Source: Perkinsus olseni
Taxonomy: Eukaryota > Perkinsozoa > Perkinsida
Assembly: GCA_013115125.1 (NCBI GenBank)
Contig: JABANN010000127.1
Coordinates: 1 to 64,000 of the forward strand
Direction: 5' to 3'
Length of the DNA: 64,000 nucleotides
How positions within the stretch are numbered: position 1 is the first letter of the stretch; each line of letters starts with the position of its first letter. Position numbers and translations under genes: made by a program. Positions 21,150-34,062 of this stretch are shown in pieces. The notes under the pieces are model-generated. The model ran no database searches. It was not told the origin of the DNA and was given only the letters and a program-made list of their open reading frames with translations.

Positions 21150-24100
21150 GCACTCACCTCTCCGTGGGGGAGCCTTGCGCTCCATCGTTCCACGACCTGC
21201 GTCTTCTTTGCCGACGAACTTTACACCTGATAATAACATCCCGATCCCTAACGCACATGCCTTGCTGGTACGCACTGCTGTTGTTGTTTCGAGCAGCATC
21301 TCGGCCAATCGTACGTTGCGCCGCTTCAACATCGGCATCCCAACGAGGCAGTACGGCTGTGCTCGGCTGTTCCGGAAATAGTTTGCTGGTGTCCACAACG
21401 CGGCTGACAGTCCATGCCATACGATCTTCTGGAGGGATGCGTTGGTGTATAGGAAACGGGGCAGTGGCGATCAGGCGCTGAGAGCCATAAGGACTGCAGC
21501 CGAGTTTGATTGCTGACCTTACTTGTCTTTGGCGGTGCCGGTTGAGGGGCGGTACGGGGAACGGATCATCCACAGTTGGCGGTGTCGATTCACGAGTAGA
21601 GGGGGCCGACTTATCTTTCACCGCTTTCTTAGTGAGGAGGGCAGTAGGTGGCTCGTCAATCTCGGCACGCTGCTTCGCCTGAGGGAAGATTCGTCGGTCC
21701 ATGAAGAGTTCAAATGCAGCCGGAGAGCGGCTGCGCGACTCACCGTCAGCTGACGCCCACCGCGAACCTCCATCAACTCTCGGAAGGTTTGGTTTTCTTC
21801 CAGCAAGTTTGCACTCTTCTCTGCTGCCGCTTTCAACCTGGCTGCTCTGCGAAGCTTCCTGCGAGGACAAAGCGGCTGCCGATGAGCTACCAGTGGGTCG
21901 GTTATGGGCTCACTTCACTTCTGCGATTACGGATTTTTTAATAGCTGCTTGCTCGTCCTGTCGCCTCGCTGCCGATAGCGCATCAGCCCTCTCCATCTCC
22001 TTTGCTAGGGCTTCTCGATCCTGAAGTGCCGCAGCGGCTGTCGCAGCCTCCCGAGCTTCCTTCGGGCTGCTCACTCTCCTGGCTCTTCCACGCTCCTTCG
22101 ATTGCGTACAGGATTTGCACAGGCAGAAGAGCACCAGTAGAGGAAGGAGAGCAGCGACCGCTGTCAAGATTATTGGCGAGTCCAAATGGGACCACGACCA
22201 TCCGGCCTTTGTCACTCGGTACCAGGTCTCGAATGAGGACACCTGAGTCAACACCCTTCGGAGTTTCGCTGGCGAACGCTGTCAGCAAGCCTACGTTCAA
22301 AATCCCTGCTTGCATGATGGTGCCGTTGACAAGGTCCGCGTTCTCCACCCAGCAAAGCTTCAGGAATCTACGAAACTCGGGGTTTTAACTCGCCCTTGGC
22401 CATCTCAGGAGGGAATTTGCTTACAGTGGCGGTCGAATGGGCAATCGGAGGAAGTCCGTAGGATCGCTGGTGTTGGAGAAGGCGTAGTCTTTCCCCCCAT
22501 TGGTTGCTGGATACGACACACCTGCCGAGGGATAGCATCAGGACTTCTGCGATAATGCTTAATCCCTAGAAGAACGCGCCTTGAGGAGAGGCGGGGCCGA
22601 GTAATGAGAACGAGTGCGGGCTGCTGTTTGACCAGATAGCACACGACTCGCTCTGGAATACTGGATGCTGTCAGACGAGCCCGTTACCGTCGATCCCGAT
22701 AGGGGCTCTCTGAACCGTTCCCAAAGGCAGGTCTTCACATTCCCCCTCCTGGCCAAGCAGCGCGATAAGAACGTCTCCGTCCTTCATGCCGGTCCTGCGG
22801 CGAATAAGTCCGTAATCACCGGCAAGGTGGGGAGACACCCGCCTACCCCTGCAGGCCTGTGACGGTGCACGGAAGCTGGTCGTAGCAGTTCTTAACCTGG
22901 TGGGGTTGAGGGCCGGCGATTGAAATCGTGCCAGTATCAACTATGTAGTTGTACGTTCCCGCAGGGCTTCGAGCAGCCCAGCACAGCCGGTACTGCCCGA
23001 CCTGGGCTGTCACAGGATTCGAACCCCTAACAGTGGTAAACTATGACGAGACGTACGCGACGAGAACAGCCCTACCATGAGTAATAAGTCCCTGCCTCCG
23101 TCGTTGGGGTCCCAATAGCGCCGTTTGGGAATCCCGAAATACCGGCCGTCCCCGCGGCACAGCTAGCTGCCACCTTGATCTGAGGCGACATCGATTCAAG
23201 GCTAGGCGATGAGGACCTCTGAACGCTCACTCTGTCCGTGGCGCCGAGACCGTAGCCCTCCAGAGGGCCGATAGTGCATGGCCTATTGGCAAAGCAGAAG
23301 AAGGCTTGGGTGAGGACCTTGGGCGACTTCACCTGCCACAAGTTTTGTTCGGTAAATATGATAAGGTGCAGGATAGTACCAGTAAGACTGCGGCCAACGA
23401 ATCGTAGCTCGCAGATTCGGTTGAAGTGCTTGGGCGCATGGTAGCCGCCCCACTGGCGGCCTGACCATTGACGACAGACAGGATGGCTCTGGAGCCTTCC
23501 TATGACTCGTCCAGGACGATGAAGTCCATCCACTCACCTGACTCGTGTCACCTTGCGAGGTAAGGCAAGAGTTCGGGCTGAGGCGACTGCTGCACAAACA
23601 CAGGAAATAACGTCCACCTGAAGAGGGCCTCATTACTAGTCGACCATTCCCCACTGGCATGGCCTCGCAGCTCGCCTTACCAGCCAGAGTCAAGATGTCA
23701 GCCTCTTCCCCGCCGCTTGACCCTGCAGGCTCCGCGAAGTCGTAATCTCGGCCATTGGGACTGGGCAGGGACACTCCGCGGTTTGGCGCGCCATTACCTA
23801 CGACCGATCCAGCCGTGGACTTCCGGTGGTGGCCGGTAACGTCTTGACTTACCCACCGGGCGAAACCCTGCCCCACAGCCTCCCCTTGTTATCATTATTC
23901 TATCGCCGGGGTACAGCCTCCCTAGCAGGCCACGGACCACACACTTCTCGTAGACGACGCAGGAGGCGGCCTGCAGGCGGGTAGGCGGCAGCGAGAAACC
24001 ACCGAAGACCTCCAATTTCCCTGAGAGGACAGGACTGTCTCCAGGAAGGGGTGTTGAAGGCCCACCCAGGTGAACGTTGAAGTGTCTTTGATTGAGGCAT

Positions 24101-27100
24101 GGCAGCCCACCAGCACACCAGCAAAGGGAGTATTGACCAGCGACTAGAGGCCACACTGAGCCGCTTTCACCCCAGGAGTATCTTAACAACACTCGCGCAT
24201 TTGACGGAGTAGCAAGATACGCGCGAAGGGCGATACAAACTCACTTCCCTTCCACTTGAGTGGGCGAGCTCCTGCCGTCCCCTGGGAAGCCCGGTACCGA
24301 TATCCGCGCCGCAACAGGGCCCTCTATGGAATGGGCCGGCGGCGCTTCGACCCCTGGTACGCCCGATCTCGAGTACCATGCTTGATGTATTTCCGGGAAG
24401 TCGTTCCCAGCGTCGTACCATAGCGTGCTGCTGGCTATGGTCTCGAGTGTCAAAACGTACTCTCGCAGGACCCTGTCGTACAGATCTATGGCGCCGACTG
24501 AGCAGTCCTCGGTCGAGGAGACAATCACTCGGTCATCTCCCCGCAGCCCTACTCCACCGATTCCCTCAATGACGCAGGGAGCTCCGAACTTGCAGGTGAA
24601 CGACCCTCCAGTGATGGGTCCCACGACCCGAACCGAACCCACGGGAGCGAGGAAATTGACGCCGATCATTCTGGACTGGCAGTCCGAGGCTTCAGTTGCG
24701 CTGCACCAACAGAGACTGTACGTGCCCCCTTGAGCGAAGATAGGGCTGCCCCACTCGAACGACTGGGCCGGGTAGCCGCTGGCTTGATACAGCGGTAACG
24801 TAATCGCAGAGTTCGGGAAGCCTGGGACTCCCGGATAGTCTGCCTCTGTGGCTGGCTGCCAGTCGGAACATGCGCCAGGTAGTGCTGCTAGCCGGTCGTG
24901 AGGGCTCGTGCCGCTCAGGCCCGTGAGAGTAATGGAGCAGTTCCGGCCCGCTGTACAGTCATGGATCGTCGTATCTGAGGAGGGCATGGCTATTCCAGCC
25001 GGACTGAGGCGACCATCCAGGAAGGGAGAAAGACGCTCCCAGCAGGCCACGGTTCCCGCGCGATAGTGAGTCGAAAGACGAGGTTCGGGAAGGACGCTTT
25101 CTCGATCCACGCTTGAGGGACGACATTATCCCTCAGGCGGATACGGAAGCCGCTATGTCCTGATCGCACGGTCTTACCGTCTAGTCCTGACACACCGCGG
25201 ATGTAGAGTATTCCAACGTACAGTGAATAGTCTCTCATCAAGGTGCAGACGCCGCTGATCTAGAAACAGTGGCTCAAGAGTGATGGACCGGGTGCCAAGC
25301 AGTTCTATGGAAAGAACTTTTCGAGCGGGCATTACTGAAGGCTCGTCCGAGCACCAGCACAAGTCGTAAAGGCCGCCAGGTGCGGTCACTACCAGCTCTC
25401 CACGCTCCTCGCCCAACGACGCGGACTCGTACCTAAAGCTCGCTCGATCAACCCGAAGCCATAGGCATTCTGCTGGGGGGGGCTCACCATGTGAAGGTGG
25501 AGCCGTCGGTTGTCCTAGAGAAGCCTTCAAAGCCTTCAACGCCCTCAGAAGGGTTCTGACATGCCAGGTAGCTCGTGAAGAGACCAGCGTAGTACCTATG
25601 AGTACGGCAATGGGACTGGCCCGCTAGCTGGTACGCCCGAAAAATGATTTTCTTTGTGCCCGTCACAGAAGGCAAGTACTGATCGCCACCGATGAACTCC
25701 TACGGGCTCTCCTTTCCGTCATCACAGCTGCCCTCGTCTACATAGCACCATGGACCCTGGGGATCTTGCGTCTGAGAATAGCATACAAAACACATGAGCT
25801 GGTAGACCGCGAGAGAAACCGTTCGACAGACGCCAGTGCTGCACCATTAAAGTGGACTATTACTATTCCGGTGATGGGAGTCCCGAAGAGGGGGTCCGGC
25901 TTGAGCTCTGGGATGCACAGCGTTGCCGCTGAGCCGAGCTCAGGATCCCGCACACCGTTACATTCGCAGACCTGAGGAGAGCAGTGGCAAGGAACGCTCG
26001 ATGACGGCTTACGCGGCATTCGCTTCCGAAACTCCTGACGACCAGACCGTCACCAGGCTTGAGCCCGAAGCCTGTGAGGGCGGATACGGTGCAGCTGGTT
26101 CCAGCAGTGCACTCCACGGACTTCCACATAGGAGTTGGACCCTGAATATCACACGAGCTTGTCATACATAACATATTGAAGTTCGATTCACGACCCTTCA
26201 TGGAACTAGGACATCATTCTTTAGTCATTTCGCCTCGCCGAAGCCTTCTCCGCAAAGGCCAGTGCCCACACGGGCGAGCCACAGCAACGCCATCTCCCTG
26301 TTACCACTAGGAAGTTCAAGGTGACCTTGCTATCAACCGCGGCCATGCGCGAAAAACGCGATTTGGGGAATTTACGGTACGTATCTCCGGTCGCCGTTGA
26401 CCCTCACCTTAGTATGGACAGTCCTTCGACTGGCCCACATGTCCTCTTCCGGCATTGTAGCGATCAAATCGTCATCTTCATCCAGGATAGGATCAGCAGT
26501 GGCACAGTAGAGGTCGTGCAGTGTGCCTGCCAGAAATCACACGTCACTCCAGCCAGCGTACTTACTGTCCCCACCTGGACTCAGGTTGGGTAGCTTGAGG
26601 ATGGTCTGTCCGCCAGTGGGGAAGCTCACCAGGGCATTAACACCCTCGAGCTTCACTGTAGCGACCGAAGGGCTTTCCGGCCGAATTTGTAGATAATCGT
26701 AGCCTGACCGAGAGGGTGGGGTAAACACGGAAGGCTTCTCCGGTCATCGGAATCAAGGAGCAGTCCGCACCAATGAGCCTGGAGATTACCATCCTCAACA
26801 CCCTGGACAAAGTCCTCCTGCCGACTGGCCGCATCAATGACCCACGGCAAAGCTACGCACGATATGTTGGCGGCTCTGAAGGAAGGACATACTCTTCTAG
26901 GTAGCGTCCAACGGTGGTCCGGAGTGTACTACCGATCCACGTTGACGGTGAGATCTACGTACGTGAAGGTGTTGATGATACGTGCCATGCTCAGGGCGGG
27001 GTAAGGCACCCGGGTAGAATTGTCGGGCCTGCAAAAGTAATGATCACCACGCTCGGTCGAAGAAGACCCGATGAGATGAACACTCACATAGTGGCCTCCT

Positions 27101-29437
27101 CGCCGTCACAGTAGATCTCGAAGGTGCCGGTCCTGTCCACTGTGAAACGACTACCGTCAATCAGGTCTATCCTACTCGTCACGCGTGGGCTTGGCACCTA
27201 GCTTAGGCGATGAACGAGCCCGAGGCAGGGAGGTAGAACCCCTGGTTACGTTGGAGAATACTCCTTCTTCCCGTATCCTCGCCCTGCCGGGTACCCCACG
27301 GTCGGTCGAACCGGAGAGCGCGTCGATCGCAATGCACCACACGATTGCTGGAAAGAGAACCGTTCAAGCGCTTCGCTCGTCCGGAAGAGCATATCCTTAC
27401 CTGGCTCACTGACGGCAACCTCCGCGACAAGCTTGATTTCGTTGATCGTAGCGCGGAGCTCCTCCCTTGTGGAGAGCGACATTAGCAGGGATGCTGCTTC
27501 GTTCGCTGCTAGAGTTCGAACCTAGCCACATCAACACGATGCAGAAGCTCTCTGATTCATGTCGACCGTAAGTATCCGAGGTCGCCGCAAGGCAAGGTCC
27601 TTGCCGCAAGGAAGATGCTCACGGACGGCTTGAACGATCTGAAGATTGTACTAAGCCAGCTTACCTCGCGCCGAGTAGCCTCTACAGCCTCTGCAGGCGA
27701 CACACCACGACCACTAGTAGCAATAGTCATGCACCAGAAGGAGTAGAGAGTATCAGCTTCAAGACCTACTCACAGCAGTCAAGTAGCGGGGACTACGATA
27801 GACGGTAGACGCTACCGTCTTGAATGTCCACGGCGACATCCTCGAGAAGCTCTTCCTCAGAAGGCACGATCGTCGAGGAGATCCTGAACTCGGCCTCAGT
27901 CGGTTGCGTTGGTACCGCCCCAGTAGCTGGGTCGTGCGGTCTGTCCAGCAGCAACGGCAGTTGTACGCAGCGGAGCAGCGCTCAAAGCCCCCACCTGGCC
28001 ATGCAGTATGCCTTGCCGTCCAAGCTCAAGCGTATCGTGATGAAGATCCGAGACGCTGTGACGAAGCCGCCGCGTATGGTGACCACGGGGTAAGATTGGA
28101 TACCACAATTGAAGCAACCGGTCGTGATTATCTGAGAATAGGAGTCGTCAAAACTTCGCTCCGCCGGTCCCATACAGCCTCCCTACCCTCATCATGCGCG
28201 CTGCTATTTCCCCCTGTGTTGTGGTTGAACCGTCCGTCCCCCGAGCAGTGCAGTAAACCTCGTATTCTGTCCCCGCCGACATCCCGTCTTGAATGTCGAT
28301 CGTCTGCAGCTTCTCACGCACCACCCGCACCTCATGAAATATGACCGAAGTGGCGTCCAGAGCCGTCACCATCGACACCGAACCTGCAACGGCCTCTAGC
28401 AGCTGGCAGTTGGTTCGATTGACTTGTCCGATCAGCGCTGTCCCTTCAGCCCAGAAGGATATCCTCCCGCAATTAACGGCCGCCCTGCACCTTTGCCGAC
28501 ACTCCTCCATGTCAGCGGTCAACGTGAATTGGATGTGAGCTGATGACGCTGCAGGAATGTTGCTGCCGTGGTCCGAGGCAGTGTTCTCTACCCAGGACTC
28601 CTCAGTGACCTCGGTGACGTTGGTGAAGTAGTTCGCTCGTTCGATCTCTCTCGACGTGGGCGCTCTCATGCGGTACAGCAAGTTGATGGGCAGACAGTAG
28701 ATTCTCGCACCTATAGTGGTGACGTTTATCTCCAGTGTCAGCCAGCTCGACCCAGGTATGATATTTTGGATGCTGAATGCAGGGGCGAGGAGGGAAGCAT
28801 TCTGCCCGCTGCCGTCCATGCCTTCGGCGAAGTCCGCTGTGTTGACGGTGTATCGACAGTAGACGGTCCTGTTGGCGACCGGGTCCGCTGTCCATAGCCA
28901 TTCAGCGTTGACGGCAGCCCAAGCCTTATTCTGGTCTCTCCAAGGGCAGCAGCTGCCTCCCCCAGGATTCTCAACCGCAGATGGCCAAGTGGTGTCATTG
29001 AAGTCCTGCGCGGTCCATGACTGGAGTGCTTCGCTCGTGCAACGCCAGTGCTTGGCGCTGCTGACGATAAAATTAGGCATGGCCAGGATCCATCCGCCGT
29101 AACTCGGGTAGGTGACCGTCCGGTGACCGGAGTCGACCTCGACGCCTTCAGTTGGCTTTGTATTAGTCGCTCGCACAGCGACCACGTCACCGTCCACCAG
29201 CTCCGATGCGAGACGGAAAACTTGCACGCCCGAGTTGACATCCTGTATTTCGTAGTTGGTGTTCATGGCGAAGACGTCAAGGGTTTGGTCTAGCGGGGCC
29301 TGGTTGCCGTTGATGTAGAGATCGATGGTCGAGTCCCCCTCGGCAAAAGCCCTGAGGGGGACTGTGACTTGTTGTAGGGAAAGTCTGGTAAGATGCGCTA
29401 ACAAAGACGCTATGAGAAAATGACTATTATGATGCAT
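21150..29437 (-). CDS. Large single-pass surface protein with LCWC cysteine-rich repeats
   Basis: The ATG at 29437 starts a signal peptide (MHHNSHFLIASLLAHLTRLS). The first exon (to about 28160) has a jelly-roll-like region (WLWTADPVANRTVYCRYTV) and a cysteine pattern like PAN/apple domains (EECRQRCRAAVNCGRISFW). Downstream exons carry at least five or six copies of a module seen as GGTYSLCWCSA (24720), AGQYSLCWCAGG (24110), GLYDLCWCSD (25350) and GQYRLCWAA (22970). They alternate with C-x5-C-x-V-x3-GxGL-x3-D segments such as APCVIEGIGGVGLRGDDRV and TSCTVSALTGFGLKPGD. One transmembrane helix follows (IILTAVAALLPLLVLFCLC, near 22160), then a cytoplasmic tail rich in charged coiled coil (KSANLLEENQTFRELMEV near 21800) and Pro/Ser. 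A receptor, adhesin or transporter-linked surface role is possible but unproven. Many introns between 22 and 28 kb were not all placed, and the exact stop near 21150 is uncertain. Confidence 0.75.
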
Positions 29438-29865
29438 AAGCAGAATGGAGGAACATAAAAAAACAACTACAGTGAGGATCTGAATATCGTGTGTAAGTTA
29501 ATGTGAAATAGTTGGCGAGTACTACATGGCAGAGTGACTGCACACAATCAAGGAGGAATCTGCGACCACTGGCTGTGTGTGGCTACTCTATCCTTTTCTA
29601 AACGTGTTCGAGACTATTGAGCTTTCAAGTAGCCAACCAAAGGCCCAGACCGGCCACCTAGCAACCGTAATGATGACCGATAAAAATATGGCGTCACGAT
29701 AGGGGACCAAAAAGGGCTCTGGGCCGCTCCTGTCGATCTGCACGGGCCGAGTTTCTCTTAATTCGCACGTCTGTGCAACAAACCCTTCCATCATTGTCGT
29801 TAACGCCATGCCCAAGGAACAGTAGTCTGACAATACGACGCTGCATGAACGAACCATGACACATG
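29438..29865. other. Intergenic, promoter side of the LCWC surface protein
   Basis: No well-supported gene. An open frame of about 88 codons on the minus strand (from an ATG at 29857) contains a hydrophobic stretch, but it starts only a few bases past the stop of the next gene and has no other support. The 17-mer shared with 582–598 lies at 29522–29538. Confidence 0.35.
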
Positions 29866-31308
29866 TCACAGCTCCTCTTCATTTGAATTCTCATCTAACC
29901 CAGACCGGGTTCGACCAGAAGCATAGATCTTTTCGAACAGCTTGGCGGCAGCTGCAGCCCGTACACGGAAGCCTCGCGTACCTGGCTCGGCTTGGTCACC
30001 AAGAGCTAGGTCGGCCACGCGCCTTCTGGTCACGATAACATGCCACTGCCACAAAGCATCATGAAGCTCCTCCGTAGTAGCCAGGCCGTCACCATCACCA
30101 TCCCAGTACGCGATACAGTCTTCTGCTCGCAACACCAGCAACGACTCGATCGCCTCCTCACCGAGACTAGCCCCTTTGCTGAAGGCGAGCCTAGCGTCGG
30201 GATTGTGCTTCGGGTCACGGAAGCGCTGTGCCAATGGGTCTGTCCTCAACCAGATGAGAACTTCGTCCGAGTCCAATTGCCTGTCGCCGTTTCGGTCGAC
30301 CGATACCAAAATCCTCTCAGCTATTTCACCAGCCACTACCCCACCGTCGAGCTTCTCGTCTGTCCACATGCCCCCCAGACCGAGGGCGACAGTGTCAGCC
30401 CAACGGTCCCACAGACAGTCACCGAACTCAGTAGACAGCGACAACCGCGGCAAAAGATTCCTTATGTAGCGAGCTGACATCGGTATCGGGACATTGAACG
30501 TGACACTGGTCGTGCACTCACTCTCGGAGACGCTCAAGGTCTCGTGCATCATGCCCGGCGGGAACAGGATTCCTTCCCCTGGCCCTAGAGTGTACTCGTA
30601 GTCAGGCTCGAACGACCTGCTAGGGTCCCTGCTGATACCACCGTCGAACTCGTCGAACATCTCAGCGATAGAATCGACCCTGGGCATTGTCATCAGCTTC
30701 CATCGTTTGAAGCCGCTCAGCTGTACGGACATGACGTTAACACAGTAGGCGTCGTTGTGTGCCAGTGTCCCCGCTCGAGCCGGCTGCAGCCAGAACTCCA
30801 TACTATCAGCAACGTGTTCTTCAAGAGCTGGGTGTCGCTCCTGCAACCAAGGGAGATGCTCCATGGCCACGCCAAGTGGAAAGAGAAGACGCTGGACAGA
30901 CTCCTTCATCTCACTAGCGACGCGGTCCTTAACATGCCAGACGTAAGGCGCCGACGTTGCCTGGTCCCCAATGCGTGTCGGTCTCTTCTCGGCCCAGTCG
31001 GGCTCCCCTAAGGCCACCCTTTTGTCGTGGGTCTGATATTGCTTGGACATCTTCCCATCGGGCCACCTCGCGGCGAAGTCGCGGCAACTTTCGTTGACCA
31101 ATGCCCAGCCGAGGCCGGCTGTTCTAAACACTGCTGGCTGACCGTTCCTCACCAGGTCAAAGAAGTCCTCAACAGACACCTCGTCGCTGAACACTGGCAA
31201 GTCCCTCGCAAGAAAGTCTCGCGGCTGCACTTCGGTGAACGGGTCTGCCGGCAAGTGCCCTCGACAAGTCACTTGAACAAGCAGAGCAATAGCAAAGACG
31301 AGGATCAT
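29866..31308 (-). CDS. Secreted JmjC/cupin-8 protein with C-terminal EF-hands
   Basis: A single-exon frame of 480 codons. The ATG at 31308 is preferred because it begins a signal peptide (MILVFAIALLVQVTC). A JmjC/cupin-like Fe(II)/2-oxoglutarate oxygenase core follows, with the metal-binding triad HND (H184, D186) in AHNDAYCVNVM and a distal histidine (H255) in FPPGMMHETL. After it come two EF-hand loops with canonical calcium ligands, DRNGDRQLDSDE (338–349) and DGDGDGLATTEE (403–414). The protein ends NSNEEEL, which is not a standard ER-retention signal. The family includes protein hydroxylases and tRNA or protein modifiers; the substrate is unknown. Calcium-responsive oxygenase activity in the secretory pathway is an inference. 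A second gene of the same class lies at 47987–49637. Confidence 0.88.
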   Translation of the reverse strand: MILVFAIALLVQVTCRGHLPADPFTEVQPRDFLARDLPVFSDEVSVEDFFDLVRNGQPAVFRTAGLGWALVNESCRDFAARWPDGKMSKQYQTHDKRVALGEPDWAEKRPTRIGDQATSAPYVWHVKDRVASEMKESVQRLLFPLGVAMEHLPWLQERHPALEEHVADSMEFWLQPARAGTLAHNDAYCVNVMSVQLSGFKRWKLMTMPRVDSIAEMFDEFDGGISRDPSRSFEPDYEYTLGPGEGILFPPGMMHETLSVSESECTTSVTFNVPIPMSARYIRNLLPRLSLSTEFGDCLWDRWADTVALGLGGMWTDEKLDGGVVAGEIAERILVSVDRNGDRQLDSDEVLIWLRTDPLAQRFRDPKHNPDARLAFSKGASLGEEAIESLLVLRAEDCIAYWDGDGDGLATTEELHDALWQWHVIVTRRRVADLALGDQAEPGTRGFRVRAAAAAKLFEKIYASGRTRSGLDENSNEEEL

Positions 31309-31433
31309 GGTCAAGCTGCTCGAGGAGACTTCCAATTCAAAATATGCCAGTCGGAACGCGAGACTCTCTCAGGCAAGCACACTAGATCGACGCCATGCTA
31401 CAGCATCAGCTCGGTTAGCATGAACACCTCTCC

Positions 31434-31971
31434 TCATATCTTGCACCCGTATACTGTTACTATACCTAACCCGCAGCACACCATGATACCCGAGGGAATG
31501 AGGTGGGGCCCTCACAATCAAGAGTATCTTTCCCAACCTGAACACACGTGAGCCCGTCCGTCTTGAGGTCCCACCAACAGGTGGCTGCTGTACTCAGCGG
31601 TGCCCCATTCTTTTGCATGATAACGCACGTCACTGACCAGAAAGCACTGCGGCGACCCGAGGATTTCACCAAGGCCAATACCAACGTATTTGAAGGGCTT
31701 ATTCAGCTTGGCAAGCTCCTTGAGACACGAGTCCAGCAGCTGATTGCACCTGCCAACAGTCAACTCGGCAGGACGCCCCCCAGACGTTCCAGCAGCTACC
31801 AGTGGTTGACCTTCTCCTTCGAGTAGACGGCGTTCTGGAGGGTTTGGTTCATGGCATGCTTCACGATCTCCTGCACATTCTCGGACACGTACTCGTCCTG
31901 TCAAGAAACGACGACTTCCCCTATGAAGCCGACGCCCCCGCTAAGCTCACATCTCCTTCCTCGTCAGCCAT
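31434..31971 (-). CDS. Tctex-type dynein light chain (five exons)
   Basis: Hand-traced exons 31951–31971, 31800–31897, 31682–31749, 31516–31632 and 31434–31465 join in frame to 111 residues, the usual size of DYNLT1/Tctex-1. The sequence runs from MADEEGD through SCLKELAKLNKPFKYVVTC, IMQKNGAPLSTAATCWWDL and KTDGLTCVQ, and ends IVTVYGCKI. All of these align with the animal and algal light chain. Introns are 33–53 nt, with donors GTGAGC, GTAGCT, GTATTG and GTGAGG, and all end in AG. The protein is a dimeric cargo-linking subunit of cytoplasmic dynein and of inner-arm axonemal dynein. It lies head-to-tail downstream of ETF-alpha with about 225 bp between. Confidence 0.95.
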
Positions 31972-32195
31972 GGTAGTCTCACTTGAAGATAAAGTCTCGA
32001 AAAGAGAGTACTAAGCGACGCCTTACGCGGATATTAACAACCCAACAGTAACCGAGTGGACTCTCGAGACAGCTCCAAGTGCCAAACATCAGCAGCAGCA
32101 GCGCAAGAGAGCGTCCATAGTTAACAATGCACACACCGCGACTTTAACAAGTCCTACATAGAAACAAAGAGGAGCCCTCATCGGCAGCATCGCCT

Positions 32196-33872
32196 TCAGA
32201 TTTTAGCGGTGAGCTCCGGGACGATCTTATAGAGGTCGCCAACCAAGCCATAGTCCGCAACCTGACATCAGCAACAGTATAATCCGCCGTCGGCCAACGA
32301 AGAACCCACTTGAAAAATCGGAGCCTCGGCGTCCTTATTGATAGCCACTATGCACTTGGAGTCCTTGATCCCAGCCGTGTGCTGGATTGCACCAGAGATG
32401 CCAATGGCTATGTAACTGGGTGTAGACAAAGTTACGAGAAACCACTGGTGAAGCACTGTAGACTTACAGCTGAGGTGCGACCACTTTCCCTGTCTGGCCG
32501 ATCTGCAAGTCGTTGGAGCAGTAGCCGGCATCCACTGCAGCGCGTGTAGCACCCACTGAGAAAAGAGGGCCGTTCTTACCAAGCCAGTGCTAGTAGCCTC
32601 CATCGTACATGCAGCTCCAAGTTTATCCGCCAGAGGGTCCAGCACACTGTCGAAGGTCTCCTTGTTCTTCAGTGCACGGCCACCTGACAGGGATGCAGGT
32701 GACGCCTACTCGGCCCCTGGGAGTGGATATATTACCAGCCACGACTATCGGCGCGGTCTGGAGCATGGGCTTCTCTGTGGACTTGTCGGCCTCGCTGATG
32801 AATTCCTGAGCGCAAACCCCGGCCGTCACAGGCGCGCCTTGAGTTGTCACAACCAGGCATTACAATGCTAGAGCTCTTGGTATCAATCTCCTCTTTAACG
32901 ATCTCCGCGGCAGCTCCGCCTTGAGGGACCTCCGAAGGCTCAAAGGCTGTAGGGCGGAACACCAGCACCTAAGCAGGATTCTCGCTAGCCTATTTATCCC
33001 TCATTATACTATGAAGATATAACATAATTCAATAGCAAGGTGCAGATTGGATATTAGGATAATATGAAGACAGCCACTGGCCACGGCGACAGCATAGCCC
33101 ACTACCTTAACAGGGTCTGACGACTTCACTGTGGCGATAACATTACCGGCATACATAGGCCTCTTAAAGGTGTCGTTTGAGACAACCTTGACGACCTAAT
33201 GGGCGGTTCCACAGAATACACCCAAGAAACTCAAGCTTACATCAGTGATGGGCTGTGCGTCTAACATGGCCGCTGCTCGCGGTATTGAGTCCCTGATAAC
33301 GCTGCTGTTACCTAGGGCCAACAAAAGAACTCTCGAGACATCAAGCAAGAAGAGACAAAGTACCGGCGACGATATAGGAAGCTCCCATCTCCTTTGAAAG
33401 CTTCACGACAGCATTTGCAAAAGTATCAGCCGCCGGATGCTCCAAAGCGGCATCACCAGGGTTACAGTGGTACACCTGAAGCATGTATGGTCAGAGGTCC
33501 CTCGCAATACCGCTTACCTTCTTGACACCAGGCAGTCGAGCTGCTTCTTCAGCAGCCTCTCGCGGACCTACAGGGAGCCCATGCATCGAAGTGATACCTC
33601 CTCACCGCCCTACCTCCGGCCAGCATAACAGAAAAATCTTTATCGAGTTGGCTAGCTGCTGCAGCGGCACAGAGGGAGGACTGAAAAGAACATCACCAAA
33701 TATCGTAAGTAGCGATAGAGTTCATCGGGCTCACCTTTTCCAGCTTTCCTCCTCTCTGTTCAGCAACAAGTAGGGTAGAAAACAGTCTCCTGAGAGTCGG
33801 TGACCCGCAGACACCGCGAGCTATCGTGCTCGCCCCCACTGCACTAGATGCTCTAGCAGCTGATGACAACAT
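32196..33872 (-). CDS. ETFA: Electron transfer flavoprotein alpha subunit, mitochondrial
   Basis: The ATG at 33872 begins a mitochondrial-type presequence rich in Ser, Ala and Arg ([20 protein letters not shown] … [13 protein letters not shown]), where FSTLLVAE matches the mature N-terminus of ETF-alpha. Further exons give [13 protein letters not shown] and DTKSSSI, and the FAD-binding C-terminal domain: [43 protein letters not shown], then [20 protein letters not shown] and the stop at 32196. With ETF-beta, the protein accepts electrons from acyl-CoA and other dehydrogenases in the mitochondrial matrix and passes them to ETF-ubiquinone oxidoreductase. About seven or eight exons are used; the middle ones (32.9–33.7 kb) were identified but not all bounded. 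Confidence 0.93.
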
Positions 33873-34062
33873 ACTTCACGCGTACAAACTTGATAAAAAA
33901 TATCCTGCCCAGAAATAGTTCCACTCCTTTCCCAACAAACACTACTCACAACGATCTCGACAACAGCCGAATAATCACCATGATCAGATTCACTAACGCA
34001 GTGTATCCAACCGGGCAACGTGGGTATCCTCGAAGCATGGGGGTTAACGATGAGCTCCTGTC

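Noticed and set aside
22985-23030. tRNA-like GGGGTTCGAATCC on the minus strand
   Set aside because: It lies in coding sequence of the LCWC protein just before QYRLCWAA, and no other tRNA arm can be drawn.
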